Source: Geomonas edaphica (GTDB taxonomy: Bacteria; Desulfobacterota; Desulfuromonadia; Geobacterales; Geobacteraceae). Taken from it: a stretch of DNA of 64,000 bases. The position numbers were made by a program, and so were the translations under genes. The notes under the pieces are model-generated. The model was given only the letters and a program-made list of their open reading frames with translations, did no database searches and had not been told where the DNA came from. Positions 36,650-45,419 of this stretch are shown here, in pieces; the stretch's first letter is position 1, and each line of letters starts with the position of its first letter. Where the stretch lies: the NCBI RefSeq assembly GCF_004917075.1, contig NZ_SSYB01000006.1, forward strand, positions 96,574-160,573, in the 5' to 3' direction.

Positions 36650-37819
36650 ATGAAAATCTGGAAAGGACTATTCGTCGCAGCTCTTCTGATGCTAACTGCA
36701 GCCTGCGGTGGCGGTGGTGGAAGCAAATCCACCACGGTCACCGGGGTCGCGGCCGCCGGCGTCATCAAGGGGGGGACCGTGAAGGTCTTCGCCCCTTACA
36801 GTAGCGCAACCGGGGCTGACAAGAAGCAGCTCGGTGCCACAGCAACCACAGATGCTACCACCGGTGTCTACTCCGTAAACATCGGGAGCTACACCGGCCC
36901 GGTAATCGTCGAGGTGTTCGGTAACTACACCGATGAGGCGACCAACCAGACCGCCACCATCCCGTCCACCGCTCCGCTGCGCGCCATGGCGGTCACCACT
37001 TCGGGGACCGTCGATGTCGCCGTCACGCCGCTCACCGAGCTCGCCGCGCGGCAGGCGGTCACCCTTTCCGGTGGCACCGGCAAGAAGGTCACTGCCGCCA
37101 ACATCGGCACCGCCAATGCTCAGATCTCGGATCTGTTCAAGGTGAGCGACATTATCGCCACCCAGCCGCTCGACGCTAGCGCACCGCTCACCGGGACCGC
37201 GGACCAGAAGAACTACACCCTGGTGCTCGCCGCGCTTTCACAGGTAGGGGTGATCAACAGTACAGGTCTCTCCACGACGCTTGACACCGTGGCCGCCGGG
37301 ATCAACACCTCCGGGGTCATGACTGATCCCGTGGCGACCAGCATAACCGATGCGCTTGACGCCTTCGTGGCACCCACTAACACCAACAACAAGACCGGGA
37401 TCACCACTACGACGCTTCCTGGCGAGTTGGCCGATATCGGTGCGACCACGGTGACACTGACAATGGTCCTTACGGGAACCGGCGTGAAAAGCGTTCAGAC
37501 CGATATCACCATGCCCTCCAACGTGAGCGTTGAGACCGACGACACCGGCGCTCTTGCTGCCGGCGTGCTGACCAACCTGATCGGCGGAACCAACGTCTCC
37601 CTCGTTGGTAGTGAGCTCTCTGCGAGCACCGTGCGCGTGATCTTCAACCGAGCAGACACCACGCCCATGCCCGCCGGGGACATCGCCACAGTGAAGTTTC
37701 TGGTAGCTCCCGGTGTAGCCGCACCCGCCGCTACCGCTTTCACCAAGGCAAACACCATGCTAAAGGACGCAAATGGTGCGGTAGTTAGCACCGCAAACCT
37801 CGCCCTCGTTAAACGCTAG
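36650..37819 (+). CDS. Lipoprotein with C-terminal cohesin-like domain
   Basis: 389 aa, ribosome site AGGAG. The signal peptide is MKIWKGLFVAALLMLTAACGGGGGS with lipobox TAAC, followed by a glycine tether. The middle carries a transthyretin-like, carboxypeptidase-regulatory-type domain (GVAAAGVIKGGTVKVFAPYSS) and an all-alpha stretch. The last 125 residues look cohesin-like (TVTLTMVLTGTGVKSVQTDITMPSNVSVE..., MPAGDIATVKFLVAPG). As a membrane-anchored protein with a cohesin-like end it could tether the dockerin proteins encoded just upstream to the cell surface, in the role of an anchoring scaffoldin. That role is inferred from domain order and operon position. Confidence 0.78.
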   Translation: MKIWKGLFVAALLMLTAACGGGGGSKSTTVTGVAAAGVIKGGTVKVFAPYSSATGADKKQLGATATTDATTGVYSVNIGSYTGPVIVEVFGNYTDEATNQTATIPSTAPLRAMAVTTSGTVDVAVTPLTELAARQAVTLSGGTGKKVTAANIGTANAQISDLFKVSDIIATQPLDASAPLTGTADQKNYTLVLAALSQVGVINSTGLSTTLDTVAAGINTSGVMTDPVATSITDALDAFVAPTNTNNKTGITTTTLPGELADIGATTVTLTMVLTGTGVKSVQTDITMPSNVSVETDDTGALAAGVLTNLIGGTNVSLVGSELSASTVRVIFNRADTTPMPAGDIATVKFLVAPGVAAPAATAFTKANTMLKDANGAVVSTANLALVKR

Positions 37820-37855
37820 CAAGGTGGCCTTCGGGCCTGACCCTGCCGCAGATAC

Positions 37856-37891
37856 AAAAAAGGACCTTCCCGCCGGGAAGGTCCTTTTTTA
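37856..37891 (+). terminator. Intrinsic terminator ending the cohesin/dockerin operon
   Basis: GGACCTTCCC, a 3-base loop and GGGAAGGTCC, flanked by A-run and T-run (six T). Confidence 0.92.
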
Positions 37892-38106
37892 TTGGTTCTT
37901 TCGTGAATGTTCTGAAGAGCCCCCTTAGCCTAAAGCCGAGTGAGCCCTTTGGGGAGGTTGTTCGTGAAATCTCGCTGACCTGGGAGTGCAGATGCCAGCG
38001 AAGCTCTACTTTAGCCTCAGCGTGCTCCCCCGTCGTAAAGGAGGGGAGGGAGCCTTGTCCAGTCCTTCTAGGGGCAGAAACCTGCATGCGCTGAATTACG
38101 GTGATC

Positions 38107-38143
38107 AAAAAAAAGGGGGACCCTGGTCGGACCCCCTCCTTGG
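38107..38143 (-). terminator. Intrinsic terminator after the second tandem-OB lipoprotein
   Basis: On the minus strand GGGGGTCC, a 6-base loop and GGTCCCCC (one mismatch each side) are followed by eight T. It lies 24 bases past the stop at 38167. Confidence 0.85.
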
Positions 38144-38166
38144 TGTTGCTGTGATGTATTGCGTCT

Positions 38167-38937
38167 TTACTGGTCTTCGTCGAGCACCAGTCCCCTGGAA
38201 AACACAATATTCTCAAAGGTCCGCTTCAGGCTCTTGCTGGTGAAGACCGGCATGATGTTGCCGGGGTAGATGGATACCTCGGCGCCTTTTTTAAGCTTAG
38301 TGACGGGAATGGCGGCCCAGGTCTTACGCCCGTCCTTCTCCAGGCAGACGTAGGTGTAACCGTTGGAATCGAGTGACTCTACTACCTTTCCAGAAAGAAC
38401 GGGCTGGTAAGCCGGCTTGGCGTTCGGCGCGGGCTGCCCCATGGGCGGGTGGTTTGCCGGTACGGCTCCCGGCGCTTTAGCGTCACCTGCAGCCTGAGTG
38501 AGGGCGGGATGATTGGACGGCATAGCCGCGGTCTGCCCAGCAGGTGTGTCCTTTTGTTGGGGAATTACGTACGGCTTGCCCCCTTTGATCCCTGCAGAGA
38601 AGTGGATGTAAGGGAAGGTCCGCCCGAGAATGGCGCTCTTGAAGTTCACTATGTCGATCCCAGGAACAAGGGCGATCTGCTCCCCCGTCTTAACGTCCGC
38701 AAAGGGGATGGCGGACCAGGTACTACGTCCGTCCTTCTCGATGAGCAGATAGGTGTAGGAGTCGACATTCATCGTCTCAAGCACCTTGCCTTCCAGCACT
38801 GGATCAGGTAAGGGAGCTTCGGCTGGCGTGGTCTGCGGCTGAGGCGCCAAACGCGCATTCTTAGAGGTCCCTGCGCAGCCGGTCATTGCAGCCACGGCCA
38901 AAAGGCCTGCGGCGATTCTCATAGCATTTCTCTTCAT
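38167..38937 (-). CDS. Lipoprotein with two tandem OB-fold-like domains (paralogue of 22158-22847)
   Basis: 256 aa with signal peptide and lipobox MTGC. Two modules (LEGKVLETMNVDSYTYLLIEKDG...W.AIP and LSGKVVESLDSNGYTYVCLEKDG...W.AIP, each ending FKSAILGRTF or FTSKSLKRTF) match those in the 22158-22847 protein. Here a 65-aa Ala/Pro linker with two NHPP/NHPA motifs separates them, longer than in the paralogue. Function is unknown; an exported binding protein is assumed. It faces away from the cohesin operon. Confidence 0.75.
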   Translation of the reverse strand: MKRNAMRIAAGLLAVAAMTGCAGTSKNARLAPQPQTTPAEAPLPDPVLEGKVLETMNVDSYTYLLIEKDGRSTWSAIPFADVKTGEQIALVPGIDIVNFKSAILGRTFPYIHFSAGIKGGKPYVIPQQKDTPAGQTAAMPSNHPALTQAAGDAKAPGAVPANHPPMGQPAPNAKPAYQPVLSGKVVESLDSNGYTYVCLEKDGRKTWAAIPVTKLKKGAEVSIYPGNIMPVFTSKSLKRTFENIVFSRGLVLDEDQ

Positions 38938-39579
38938 TCAGTGCTCCTCTTAGGTTAAATGGAACCGGCCGGCGGAAGTACCGTAAGTGACGGGTGACCG
39001 GCGACACGCCCACTATTTTTACCCCATTTCCACTATTTTTAAAAGACTATTGTGCCGCCGGCGTTTTTCCGATTCCTGCCTTTCTGCAGCCTCGATCTCC
39101 GTTGCTGCTGTCACAGAGATCCATTTCTAGAATTTTATGACAATTTCCTAGCCCCATTATGCAGCGACCTAGCGGTACTGAGGCTAACGGTTCGTGCAGT
39201 TCAGATTTTGCTCACTCTGCCCATGAGGCTGCACACCCCTCGTCACCGGTCCCAGGCCTGCACCAGAGTTGCCTCGTGTTCAGGGCTCGTGGCCGTGGCG
39301 TCGGAGACTCGCTAGACGGTAGTTAGACATGGTGATGGCCGTATTTAAAGGGGCTTGCCCCATGGCTCCTGGGGCGGGTAAGCAGGGGGGGGCGAAAATA
39401 GGTCAGGCAAAACTGTGCAGCTATTGAACAGGGTATTTTTGAAAGTAAAATTCATTTACCTTGAGATGTAAAAATAAAACACGTGTTATTTTAGGTTGTT
39501 ATAACTTTTTTGCTCGCGTGCAATGTTCCGGTATCTCCCTTGTAATGGGTAATGCAAATACTCAAGGAGGTAACGGGAC
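38938..39579. other. Long non-coding region upstream of the triheme cytochrome
   Basis: About 640 bases with no gene I can support; the frame at 39052-39315 has no ribosome site and unusual composition. The right part (39420-39520) is strongly A+T-rich and contains the palindrome AACACGTGTT (39478-39487) with AAAATA/TATTTT flanks and GTTATAAC, a likely promoter/operator for the cytochrome gene. Confidence 0.5.
39471..39505 (+). promoter_or_regulatory. Palindromic operator candidate upstream of the triheme cytochrome
   Basis: AACACGTGTT with near-symmetrical AAAATAA and ATTTT flanks, followed by GTTATAAC. It lies 75-110 bases before the ATG in the A+T-rich promoter region. The binding protein is unknown. 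Confidence 0.35.
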
Positions 39580-40212
39580 ATGCGTGCTAACAAGAGAACA
39601 ATCAAAAGTGTATTGACGGCCGCTGTTGCGATGACCCTTTGCTCTGCTATTACACCGGTGAATGAGTCGGCCGCGTTCCAGGCTATCGGCATCGCCTCCC
39701 GCGGCGACGGCGAAAGGTGCGCACTTAGCATCCAGCTGCAGAACAAGCAGTTCCGTGCACGCTACATGCAGAAGGTAGCGCAGTACCAGGACGGAGCGGC
39801 CCCTAGGGTTGCCACGGTCGAGGATATGTACGACAACGTCCAGCCCGCCTCCTTCTTCCCGGACGATAACGAGTCCCTCAACGTGAACATCGGTGTTGAC
39901 CCCTTAAGCCGTGACTGCCTCGGTTGCCATGACGGCTCTAGGGCCAGCGACGTCACAATCAACCTGAAGAACGACCCGTTCCGCCGCCAGCAGATGCGCG
40001 GTGTTACGAAGGACCATGCCATCGGGATGGATTACGCAGCCTACGCCGCCAACCCCCGCGACTTCAAGCCGGTGTTCGGCAACCCGAAGATGGTCTTCGT
40101 GGACGGTAAGGTCGGCTGCCTTACCTGCCATGATCCGGCCAACCAGGAACGCGGCCATCTCGTCATGAGCGACCGCGGCAGCGCTCTCTGCCTCACCTGC
40201 CATAGCAAATAA
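39580..40212 (+). CDS. Triheme c-type cytochrome
   Basis: 210 aa; AAGGAGG precedes the ATG by 9 bases. The signal peptide is MRANKRTIKSVLTAAVAMTLCSAITPVNESAAF or a shorter form. Three CxxCH motifs are present: CLGCH (near residue 113), CLTCH (near 184) and CLTCH at the very C-terminus (CLTCHSK). The motifs are widely spaced, as in the NapC/doubled-CxxCH-type cytochromes of Geobacter. It is probably a periplasmic electron carrier. It stands alone with a long regulated-looking upstream region. Confidence 0.88.
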   Translation: MRANKRTIKSVLTAAVAMTLCSAITPVNESAAFQAIGIASRGDGERCALSIQLQNKQFRARYMQKVAQYQDGAAPRVATVEDMYDNVQPASFFPDDNESLNVNIGVDPLSRDCLGCHDGSRASDVTINLKNDPFRRQQMRGVTKDHAIGMDYAAYAANPRDFKPVFGNPKMVFVDGKVGCLTCHDPANQERGHLVMSDRGSALCLTCHSK

Positions 40213-40243
40213 AAAAAACGGCGCGGGATGGTTCCCGCGCCGC
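40209..40243 (-). terminator. Intrinsic terminator between convergent genes
   Basis: CGGCGCGGGA, loop TGGT, TCCCGCGCCG. The minus strand has a run of eight to nine T after it, so it serves the OmpA gene. On the plus strand the stem may also help end the cytochrome transcript. Confidence 0.85.
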
Positions 40244-40267
40244 AATTGAACTGCCAATCTTCCTGTA

Positions 40268-41623
40268 TTAGGGAGGGGTCACCTCGATGGTGGCCCTTCT
40301 GTTTTTCGACCTTCCTTTTTCTTCTCTGTTGCTTTCGATCGGAAGGCGGCATCCGAAGGCCTGCTCGGTAAGCTTCACCTTCACTCGGCCGATCTTCTTG
40401 ATGAGCGTCTGCTTCACGCTGTTCATGCGCGCTCTGGAGAGGTCGACGTTCCTATCCGAAGTACCGTTGCGGTCGGTATGCCCTTCTATGTGGACCTCGC
40501 TTCCGGGGTGCTTCTTGACATACGCGATGATCCTGTTGATCTCGGGCATGAATTGCGGCTTTATTACGGCGCTGCCGTTGTCGAAGAAGATGGTCACCGA
40601 TGGTTTCTTCAGGACACGCTGTTTTTGTGTCGCAGGAGGATCGATGGGGCAGAGGATCGATTCGATCATCTCCTGGGAAGCCGCGTCGGGAAGCGGCGCA
40701 GCGAACGGCTCGGCGAGCTCGACCTTTAACGGCTCCCGCGTCTGGGGAGCGGGCTCGGTCTGGGGCGGCGCCTCGCTGACCGGTTTGGCTGCGGGTAGTG
40801 TCTCCTGCGGCGCTTCGGTCTTGGGCTGCTCCGGTTGGTTCAACAGGCCAGTGACCGCTGCGACCGGTGCTGCAACTACGGCCGCCGGAAGCGGGAGCTG
40901 CACCGCTGGTTGCGACTCGGCTGGCTTTTCTGGCTCTTTCTTACCCGGTTCCTGCTGTTTGTCGAAATCGAGGATCGGAACGGCCGGGGCCGCGGGTCCC
41001 TTCTTCTCGGCAGCCGGAGGGGGAGGCAGCGGCAGGCGCCTGATCTTCGTGTCGCGGTCAAAAAGGAAGCTGAGACCGAGCATATACTGGAAATCGCTGC
41101 GACTTCCCACGTTGAAGAGGATGTTTTGGCGCAAATCGAGCCTCAGGGCCATGTACTCGGTCAGGAAGTATTTCATCCCACCGCCGTAAGCAAGAAGTGG
41201 TGCGCCGTCAGTCTTCGTGGGCCGCTGGATAACCATACCGCCTGCGCCCACCGCAAGAAAAGGCACCAGGCGTTTACGCGGCAGAAACGGGTATATCGCA
41301 TCGACGCGCATCAAATAGGCGCGGGCCGAGGTGTTGTCCTTCGTGGACTTGGCGTAGGCGTAGGAGAGACCTCCCTCGATACCAAGGCTGTCCACAATGC
41401 TGGTGCCGACGATGTCGTAGCCGAACCTGATGTCGTACACTGGGCTGTGGCGCAGGTCATCCTGCCCGGAGAACTTAAGGCCCCCGGCGGAGACGTTCAG
41501 GGTGTAGTCGTGCGGGGTATCAGCAGCCAGAGCCTGGGACGTAGCGGCCAGCCCGGTGAGGAAAAGCAGGGTGCATACCGCGCCCCTGATCTTTGATGCA
41601 GGTTTTTTATCGGTTTTTTGCAT
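40268..41623 (-). CDS. OmpA-family outer-membrane protein with N-terminal barrel and C-terminal peptidoglycan-binding domain
   Basis: The ATG at 41623 starts a clear signal peptide (MQKTDKKPASKIRGAVCTLLFLTGLAATSQALA), giving 451 aa; GTG 41689, overlapping the upstream stop, is an alternative. Residues 35 to about 200 form an eight-strand barrel of the OprF/OmpA type (DYTLNVSAGGLKFSG..., ending LGLSFLF). A Pro/Glu-rich linker of about 130 aa follows. The C-terminal OmpA domain has VTIFFDNGSAVIKPQF, VHIEGHTDRNGTSDRNVDLSRARMNSVK and a closing NRRATIEV, with the Asp and Arg that hold diaminopimelate. It anchors the outer membrane to peptidoglycan. Confidence 0.9.
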   Translation of the reverse strand: MQKTDKKPASKIRGAVCTLLFLTGLAATSQALAADTPHDYTLNVSAGGLKFSGQDDLRHSPVYDIRFGYDIVGTSIVDSLGIEGGLSYAYAKSTKDNTSARAYLMRVDAIYPFLPRKRLVPFLAVGAGGMVIQRPTKTDGAPLLAYGGGMKYFLTEYMALRLDLRQNILFNVGSRSDFQYMLGLSFLFDRDTKIRRLPLPPPPAAEKKGPAAPAVPILDFDKQQEPGKKEPEKPAESQPAVQLPLPAAVVAAPVAAVTGLLNQPEQPKTEAPQETLPAAKPVSEAPPQTEPAPQTREPLKVELAEPFAAPLPDAASQEMIESILCPIDPPATQKQRVLKKPSVTIFFDNGSAVIKPQFMPEINRIIAYVKKHPGSEVHIEGHTDRNGTSDRNVDLSRARMNSVKQTLIKKIGRVKVKLTEQAFGCRLPIESNREEKGRSKNRRATIEVTPP

Positions 41624-41685
41624 AGGTTGCACTCTGTGGATGGTTGTCGGCAAAAAATGTACAAGGCGCGTTCCCGCGCTCCATA

Positions 41686-42045
41686 TCACACGTATTTCTC
41701 GATGAGCTCCTCGAGGATCTCGCCGATGGTGGTTCTGCGGTAGGCGGAGGCGATCTTAAGCTTCAGGTGCAGGTCCTGTCGGATGTTGGCGGTAAGCCGC
41801 ACGTCCCCCTCCGGTACTAGCCCCGAGACCCCCTTCGGCGCCGCTTTCGAGAGTGGTGCCTTCTTCCGCCCGGGGGCGGCCCCCTTTCTGGGGCGGGACT
41901 TTATGGGCGCCTCGCGTACCGTGGAGGCAGGGCTTTCCTGGGGCGCTTTGGGAGCGGGTTGCGCTGCTTGCATGGCCGGAGCAAGGGGAGGGACCGGCGC
42001 CGGGGCGGACTCGAAGAGCCCCATCTGGTTTTCCATATCGGACAT
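41686..42045 (-). CDS. Small protein with C-terminal ribbon-helix-helix-like domain
   Basis: ATG at 42045 with AAGGA seven bases upstream, 119 aa. The N-terminal 75 residues are Pro/Ala/Lys-rich and probably disordered. The last 40 (VRLTANIRQDLHLKLKIASAYRRTTIGEILEELIEKYV) have the pattern of a ribbon-helix-helix DNA-binding or partition protein (beta strand, then two helices). It could be a regulator or a ParG/CopG-like protein. Its stop overlaps the possible GTG start of the OmpA frame. No toxin partner is seen. Confidence 0.6.
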   Translation of the reverse strand: MSDMENQMGLFESAPAPVPPLAPAMQAAQPAPKAPQESPASTVREAPIKSRPRKGAAPGRKKAPLSKAAPKGVSGLVPEGDVRLTANIRQDLHLKLKIASAYRRTTIGEILEELIEKYV

Positions 42046-42249
42046 AGGTGTTCCTTTGCGAAAAATCCCCGGCACTATAGCAAGCAAACCCTTGCTGGGG
42101 CAACTGTTTTTCGGTCACCGGCGCCACAGGATCAAGGCATCTGCGTCGGCAGCAGTCTCTGCTCAGGAGAAAGGAAAGGCGTGCGCGTCGCGTCGACCTC
42201 GAAGGGGCTTTGGCCGGGTGCTTTCGTCGCGGGGGCTGCCGTGATGCGG

Positions 42250-43422
42250 CTAAGGGGATGGACGCCGTTTCCGCAACTCGGCGTAGGCCGACTCGATGCG
42301 CTCTAAAATCGCCTCCATGCTGAAGTTGGCGGTGACAAAGTCGTGGCCGCCTTGAGCCAGACGCGCCCTTTTCCCTTCGTCCCGCAGCAGTGCGATCACC
42401 GCGTCGGCGAAAGACTCCGGGGTGTCCGCCACCAACAGATGCACTCCCGGAGAGGCGTTGATTCCCTCGTTGCCGATGCTGGTGGTGACCACCGGAGTGC
42501 CTGCGGCCAGGGCGTCCAGGATCTTAACGATGATGCCGCCGCCGGTAAGTATGGGGGCGACGAATACCGAGGCACTCTTGTAAACCGGATCGGTGTCCTC
42601 GACGAACCCTGTGACCTTGGTGCCGGGATCGGTCTCTACCAGCCGCAAAAGCTCTTCCGGGGGGCCATAGCCGGCGATGACGAATTCCGCCCCGGGAAAC
42701 TCACGGCGCACAAGCGGCAGTACGCGGGAGTGGAACCACAGCGCCGCCTCCACGTTCACGGGCCGATACCGGTAGGAGGCGAGAAAGAGCAGGCGCTCGG
42801 GGATCCTCGGATAGCTGACATCGGTTATGTCCATTCCGGCCGGAATGGGAACGGTAGAGACCTCCAATCGCGGCGCGAGTTCGAGCAGATAGCGCCGGTC
42901 GAATTCGGACATGGTGAAGATCCGGTCGAAACGGGACATGATGGTGCGTTCCACGCCGCGCACTAGGCGCCAGCGCAGGGCATGCCAAAGTTTTGCCGCA
43001 CCGCTGGAGCGCTCGAAGGCGCGGCGTGCCGGCTTGGTGATGACGTCGTGGGCATCGAGCACCATTGCGGTTTTCCCACGCCGGATGAAGAGGGCGGTCT
43101 CCACCCATTCGACCTGTACGATGTCGTAGTTGCCGGTGCGGATGAGCCGGTCGGCGAAGCGGCTGAAGGCGAGGTAGTTGGCGACAAGGCGCAGTGACCC
43201 GAAAACTCCCCTGCGGGAGATACGCGGGTAGCTGAAGGGATGGATGCGGGCGCAGTAGGGGGCAAGCTCGGCGAGGGATGCTTCCTCCCCCTCTTCAAAC
43301 CGGGTGGCGAGGTGGATCTCGTGCCGCTCCGAGAGTCGGCGCAGCAACTCATTAACGTAGCGTCCCCCGGCATGGTAGGCGTTTTGCTGCGGTAGGAACA
43401 GGGAAACGAACATGATCTTCAT
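42250..43422 (-). CDS. GT4-family glycosyltransferase
   Basis: A 390-aa GT-B fold enzyme. The N-terminal half has KIMFVSLFLPQQNAYHAGGRYVNELLRRL and DIVQVEWVETALF. The C-terminal half has RLLFLASYRYRPVNVEAALWFHSRVLP, FVIAGYGPPEELL, VTGFVEDTDPVYKSASVFVAPILTGGGIIVKILDALAAGTPVVTT, the usual donor-binding segment. This is a retaining nucleotide-sugar transferase of the PelF/TuaH-like group, acting in the cytoplasm on a glycolipid or polysaccharide. It is a single gene with no linked glycan genes, so the product is unknown. Confidence 0.85.
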   Translation of the reverse strand: MKIMFVSLFLPQQNAYHAGGRYVNELLRRLSERHEIHLATRFEEGEEASLAELAPYCARIHPFSYPRISRRGVFGSLRLVANYLAFSRFADRLIRTGNYDIVQVEWVETALFIRRGKTAMVLDAHDVITKPARRAFERSSGAAKLWHALRWRLVRGVERTIMSRFDRIFTMSEFDRRYLLELAPRLEVSTVPIPAGMDITDVSYPRIPERLLFLASYRYRPVNVEAALWFHSRVLPLVRREFPGAEFVIAGYGPPEELLRLVETDPGTKVTGFVEDTDPVYKSASVFVAPILTGGGIIVKILDALAAGTPVVTTSIGNEGINASPGVHLLVADTPESFADAVIALLRDEGKRARLAQGGHDFVTANFSMEAILERIESAYAELRKRRPSP

Positions 43423-43543
43423 GGCGGGGCGTGCTCCGCGGGGCGGCGCATGGACGCCCGGGTGATGTTCTCTGGGGCAACAGAGTAACCCGATTGCGGC
43501 GCATTGGTAAAGCTAAATCTCCGAGGGGAGAGCGTCGGAGTTG

Positions 43544-43571
43544 TTGACACTCTGTGCTCTCCATTTAGAAT
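43544..43571 (+). promoter_or_regulatory. Sigma-70 type promoter of the 58-aa gene
   Basis: TTGACA (43544-43549), 16 bases, TAGAAT (43566-43571), 42 bases before the ATG at 43613. Confidence 0.75.
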
Positions 43572-43612
43572 GTTTAATCGTGCAGGTAAGTCACAACTAA
43601 GCGGAGCAAGAC

Positions 43613-43789
43613 ATGAATCCGGATCTGACAAGGTTGACCCCAGGACAGAAGCTGATGAAGCAAGCGATCCACGAGATCGACGATTATTTCGGCGAGGGAG
43701 TGGCCTTCAAGAACATCGATTTCCTGGGAGAGTACATGCAGGCCCTTGCCATCCTAGAGCTCAAGGAGACGCTCAGGAACAAGCTGTAG
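43613..43789 (+). CDS. 58-aa conserved-looking small protein
   Basis: The protein starts MNPDLTRLTPGQKLMKQAI and ends LKETLRNKL. It has good ribosome spacing (GGAG, 6 bases) and a promoter close to consensus 42 bases upstream. The sequence is charged and mostly helical, with no signal peptide or membrane segment, and the codon usage fits real coding sequence in this genome. I do not recognise a family. It converges with the histidine kinase gene, whose stop lies 18 bases away. Confidence 0.7.
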   Translation: MNPDLTRLTPGQKLMKQAIHEIDDYFGEGVAFKNIDFLGEYMQALAILELKETLRNKL

Positions 43790-43807
43790 GGCGCCACCTC
43801 GCGAGGG

Positions 43808-45370
43808 TCACGCGGACGGCGGGAGTGTTTTCGGAAGCGAGAACCAGAAGCTCGCGCCGCCGTCCACGGTTCCCTCGGCCCAGACGCGTCCTCCGTGTCT
43901 CAGCACGATGCGCTGGACGATGGCGAGCCCGACACCGGTGCCCTCGAACTCCTCGTTGGCGTGCAGGCGCTGGAACAGCCCGAACAGCTTGTTGGCGTAG
44001 GCCTCGTCGAAGCCGACGCCGTTGTCCTTCACGAAGATGTCGGTTTCCTCTTTCAGTTCCACCGAACCAACGGCGATTCTCGCCACTTCTCTCCCACGCG
44101 TGAACTTGACGGCATTGCCGATTAGGTTGATAAGCACCTGCCGCAGCATCGCCGCGTCGCCGAGCACCACCGGAAGGGCGGTCACGTCCCATTCGATCTT
44201 TCTGTCCTGCACGTCCGTCTGCAGGTCCGCCACGATCTCCCGCACCAAAAGACCCAGGTCCACCCACCCCTTCATCATGTCGCTGCGCCCCATGCGGGAG
44301 AAGGCGAGCAGGTCGTCGATCAGCATCCCCATCCTCGTGGCTGCACCGCTGATCACCTCAAGGTAGTGCCGGCTCTTGTCGTCGAGATTGGTTCCCCCCT
44401 TCGCGTTCAACAGGTCGACGAAGCCGATGATGTGCCTTAAAGGCGCGCGCAGGTCATGGGAAACCGAGTAGCTGAAGGATTCCAGCTCCCGGTTGGTCGC
44501 GGCGAGCTGGTCCAACTGGTTCCTGAGGGTGAGGTTCAGTTCCAGGATCTTCGCCTCACCCTGCTTTTGCAACGTGATGTCGCGGATGACGGCGAAGACC
44601 CAGGTGGCGTCCTGTGCCGCGATCGGGTTCAGCATGATGTCGACTGGGATCTCCGCGCCGTTTTTGTGGCGTCCGTAGAGCTCGAGGCCTATCCCCATCT
44701 TGCGGGCTCGCGGGTCGCCGAAGTAGTTGCGCAGGTGCTGTCGGTGGCGTTTGTGGAAGCGCTTCGGAATGAGGATCTCGATGCGCTGCCCGAGCATCTC
44801 CTCGCGCATGTAGCCAAAGATCACCTCGGCCTGCTGGTTCACCTTGCGGATCACCCCGCCGCCATCCACGACGACGACGGCGTCCGGCGCCGTCTCGAAG
44901 AGGCGCTCCAGCATGTTGCGGCTCTTAGCCACCGCCTCTTCCGAGGCGCGCCGCTCCGTGTTGTCGTGGAGGATGAGGGAGTAGCCCAGAATGCCGCCGG
45001 TATCGTCCTTGAGCGCGGTGAGCGCGATGGAGGCCCAGAAACGGCTGCCGTCCTTGCGAAGCCGCCACCCCTGCAGCTCCAGGCTCCCTAACGACCCCGC
45101 TACTGTCAGTTCGCGCTGCGGTGCGCCGGACTTGACCTCCTCTTTCGGGTGCATAAGGGAGTAATGCCGTCCTAGTATCTCGTCGGCGGGATACCGGGTG
45201 ATCCGCTGCGCTCCACTGTTCCAGGATGCGATCTCCCCTTTGGCGTCTAGAAGGATGAGGGCGTAATCCCTTACCTGCTCTGCCATCAGACGGAAGAGCT
45301 GGTCCCTTTCTGCCGACGATGCCTGTGGTGAGCCAGCGGCTTTCATTTCCATGTCATCTTTGTCTTTCAT
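43808..45370 (-). CDS. PAS-domain sensor histidine kinase
   Basis: ATG at 45370, 520 aa; longer frames run back over the neighbouring lipoprotein gene. There are no membrane segments, so it is a cytoplasmic sensor. Residues about 28-140 are the first PAS domain (DYALILLDAKGEIASWNSGAQRI) and about 155-275 the second (DAVVVVDGGGVIRKVNQQAEVIFGY, with a PAC end). The HisKA domain has SYSVSHDLRAPLRHIIGF, with the phosphorylated His. The ATPase domain has NLIGNAVKFT, DNGVGFD and GTGVGLAI. The family resembles phytochrome-type light- or redox-sensing kinases but there is no chromophore domain. A partner regulator is not in the window. Confidence 0.9.
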   Translation of the reverse strand: MKDKDDMEMKAAGSPQASSAERDQLFRLMAEQVRDYALILLDAKGEIASWNSGAQRITRYPADEILGRHYSLMHPKEEVKSGAPQRELTVAGSLGSLELQGWRLRKDGSRFWASIALTALKDDTGGILGYSLILHDNTERRASEEAVAKSRNMLERLFETAPDAVVVVDGGGVIRKVNQQAEVIFGYMREEMLGQRIEILIPKRFHKRHRQHLRNYFGDPRARKMGIGLELYGRHKNGAEIPVDIMLNPIAAQDATWVFAVIRDITLQKQGEAKILELNLTLRNQLDQLAATNRELESFSYSVSHDLRAPLRHIIGFVDLLNAKGGTNLDDKSRHYLEVISGAATRMGMLIDDLLAFSRMGRSDMMKGWVDLGLLVREIVADLQTDVQDRKIEWDVTALPVVLGDAAMLRQVLINLIGNAVKFTRGREVARIAVGSVELKEETDIFVKDNGVGFDEAYANKLFGLFQRLHANEEFEGTGVGLAIVQRIVLRHGGRVWAEGTVDGGASFWFSLPKTLPPSA

Positions 45371-45419
45371 GACGTCCGCCCCGCCGTTCCTTGCCGCCGC
45401 CTGTGCGCGCGGGCTTTTG

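Noticed and set aside
34213-36768. 851-codon minus-strand frame opposite the cohesin/Ig gene
   Set aside because: Antisense shadow produced by G+C-rich repeats; composition is Gly/Arg/Val-rich with no motif.
39052-39315. 87-codon plus-strand frame
   Set aside because: No ribosome site, odd composition and no recognisable motif in an intergenic region.
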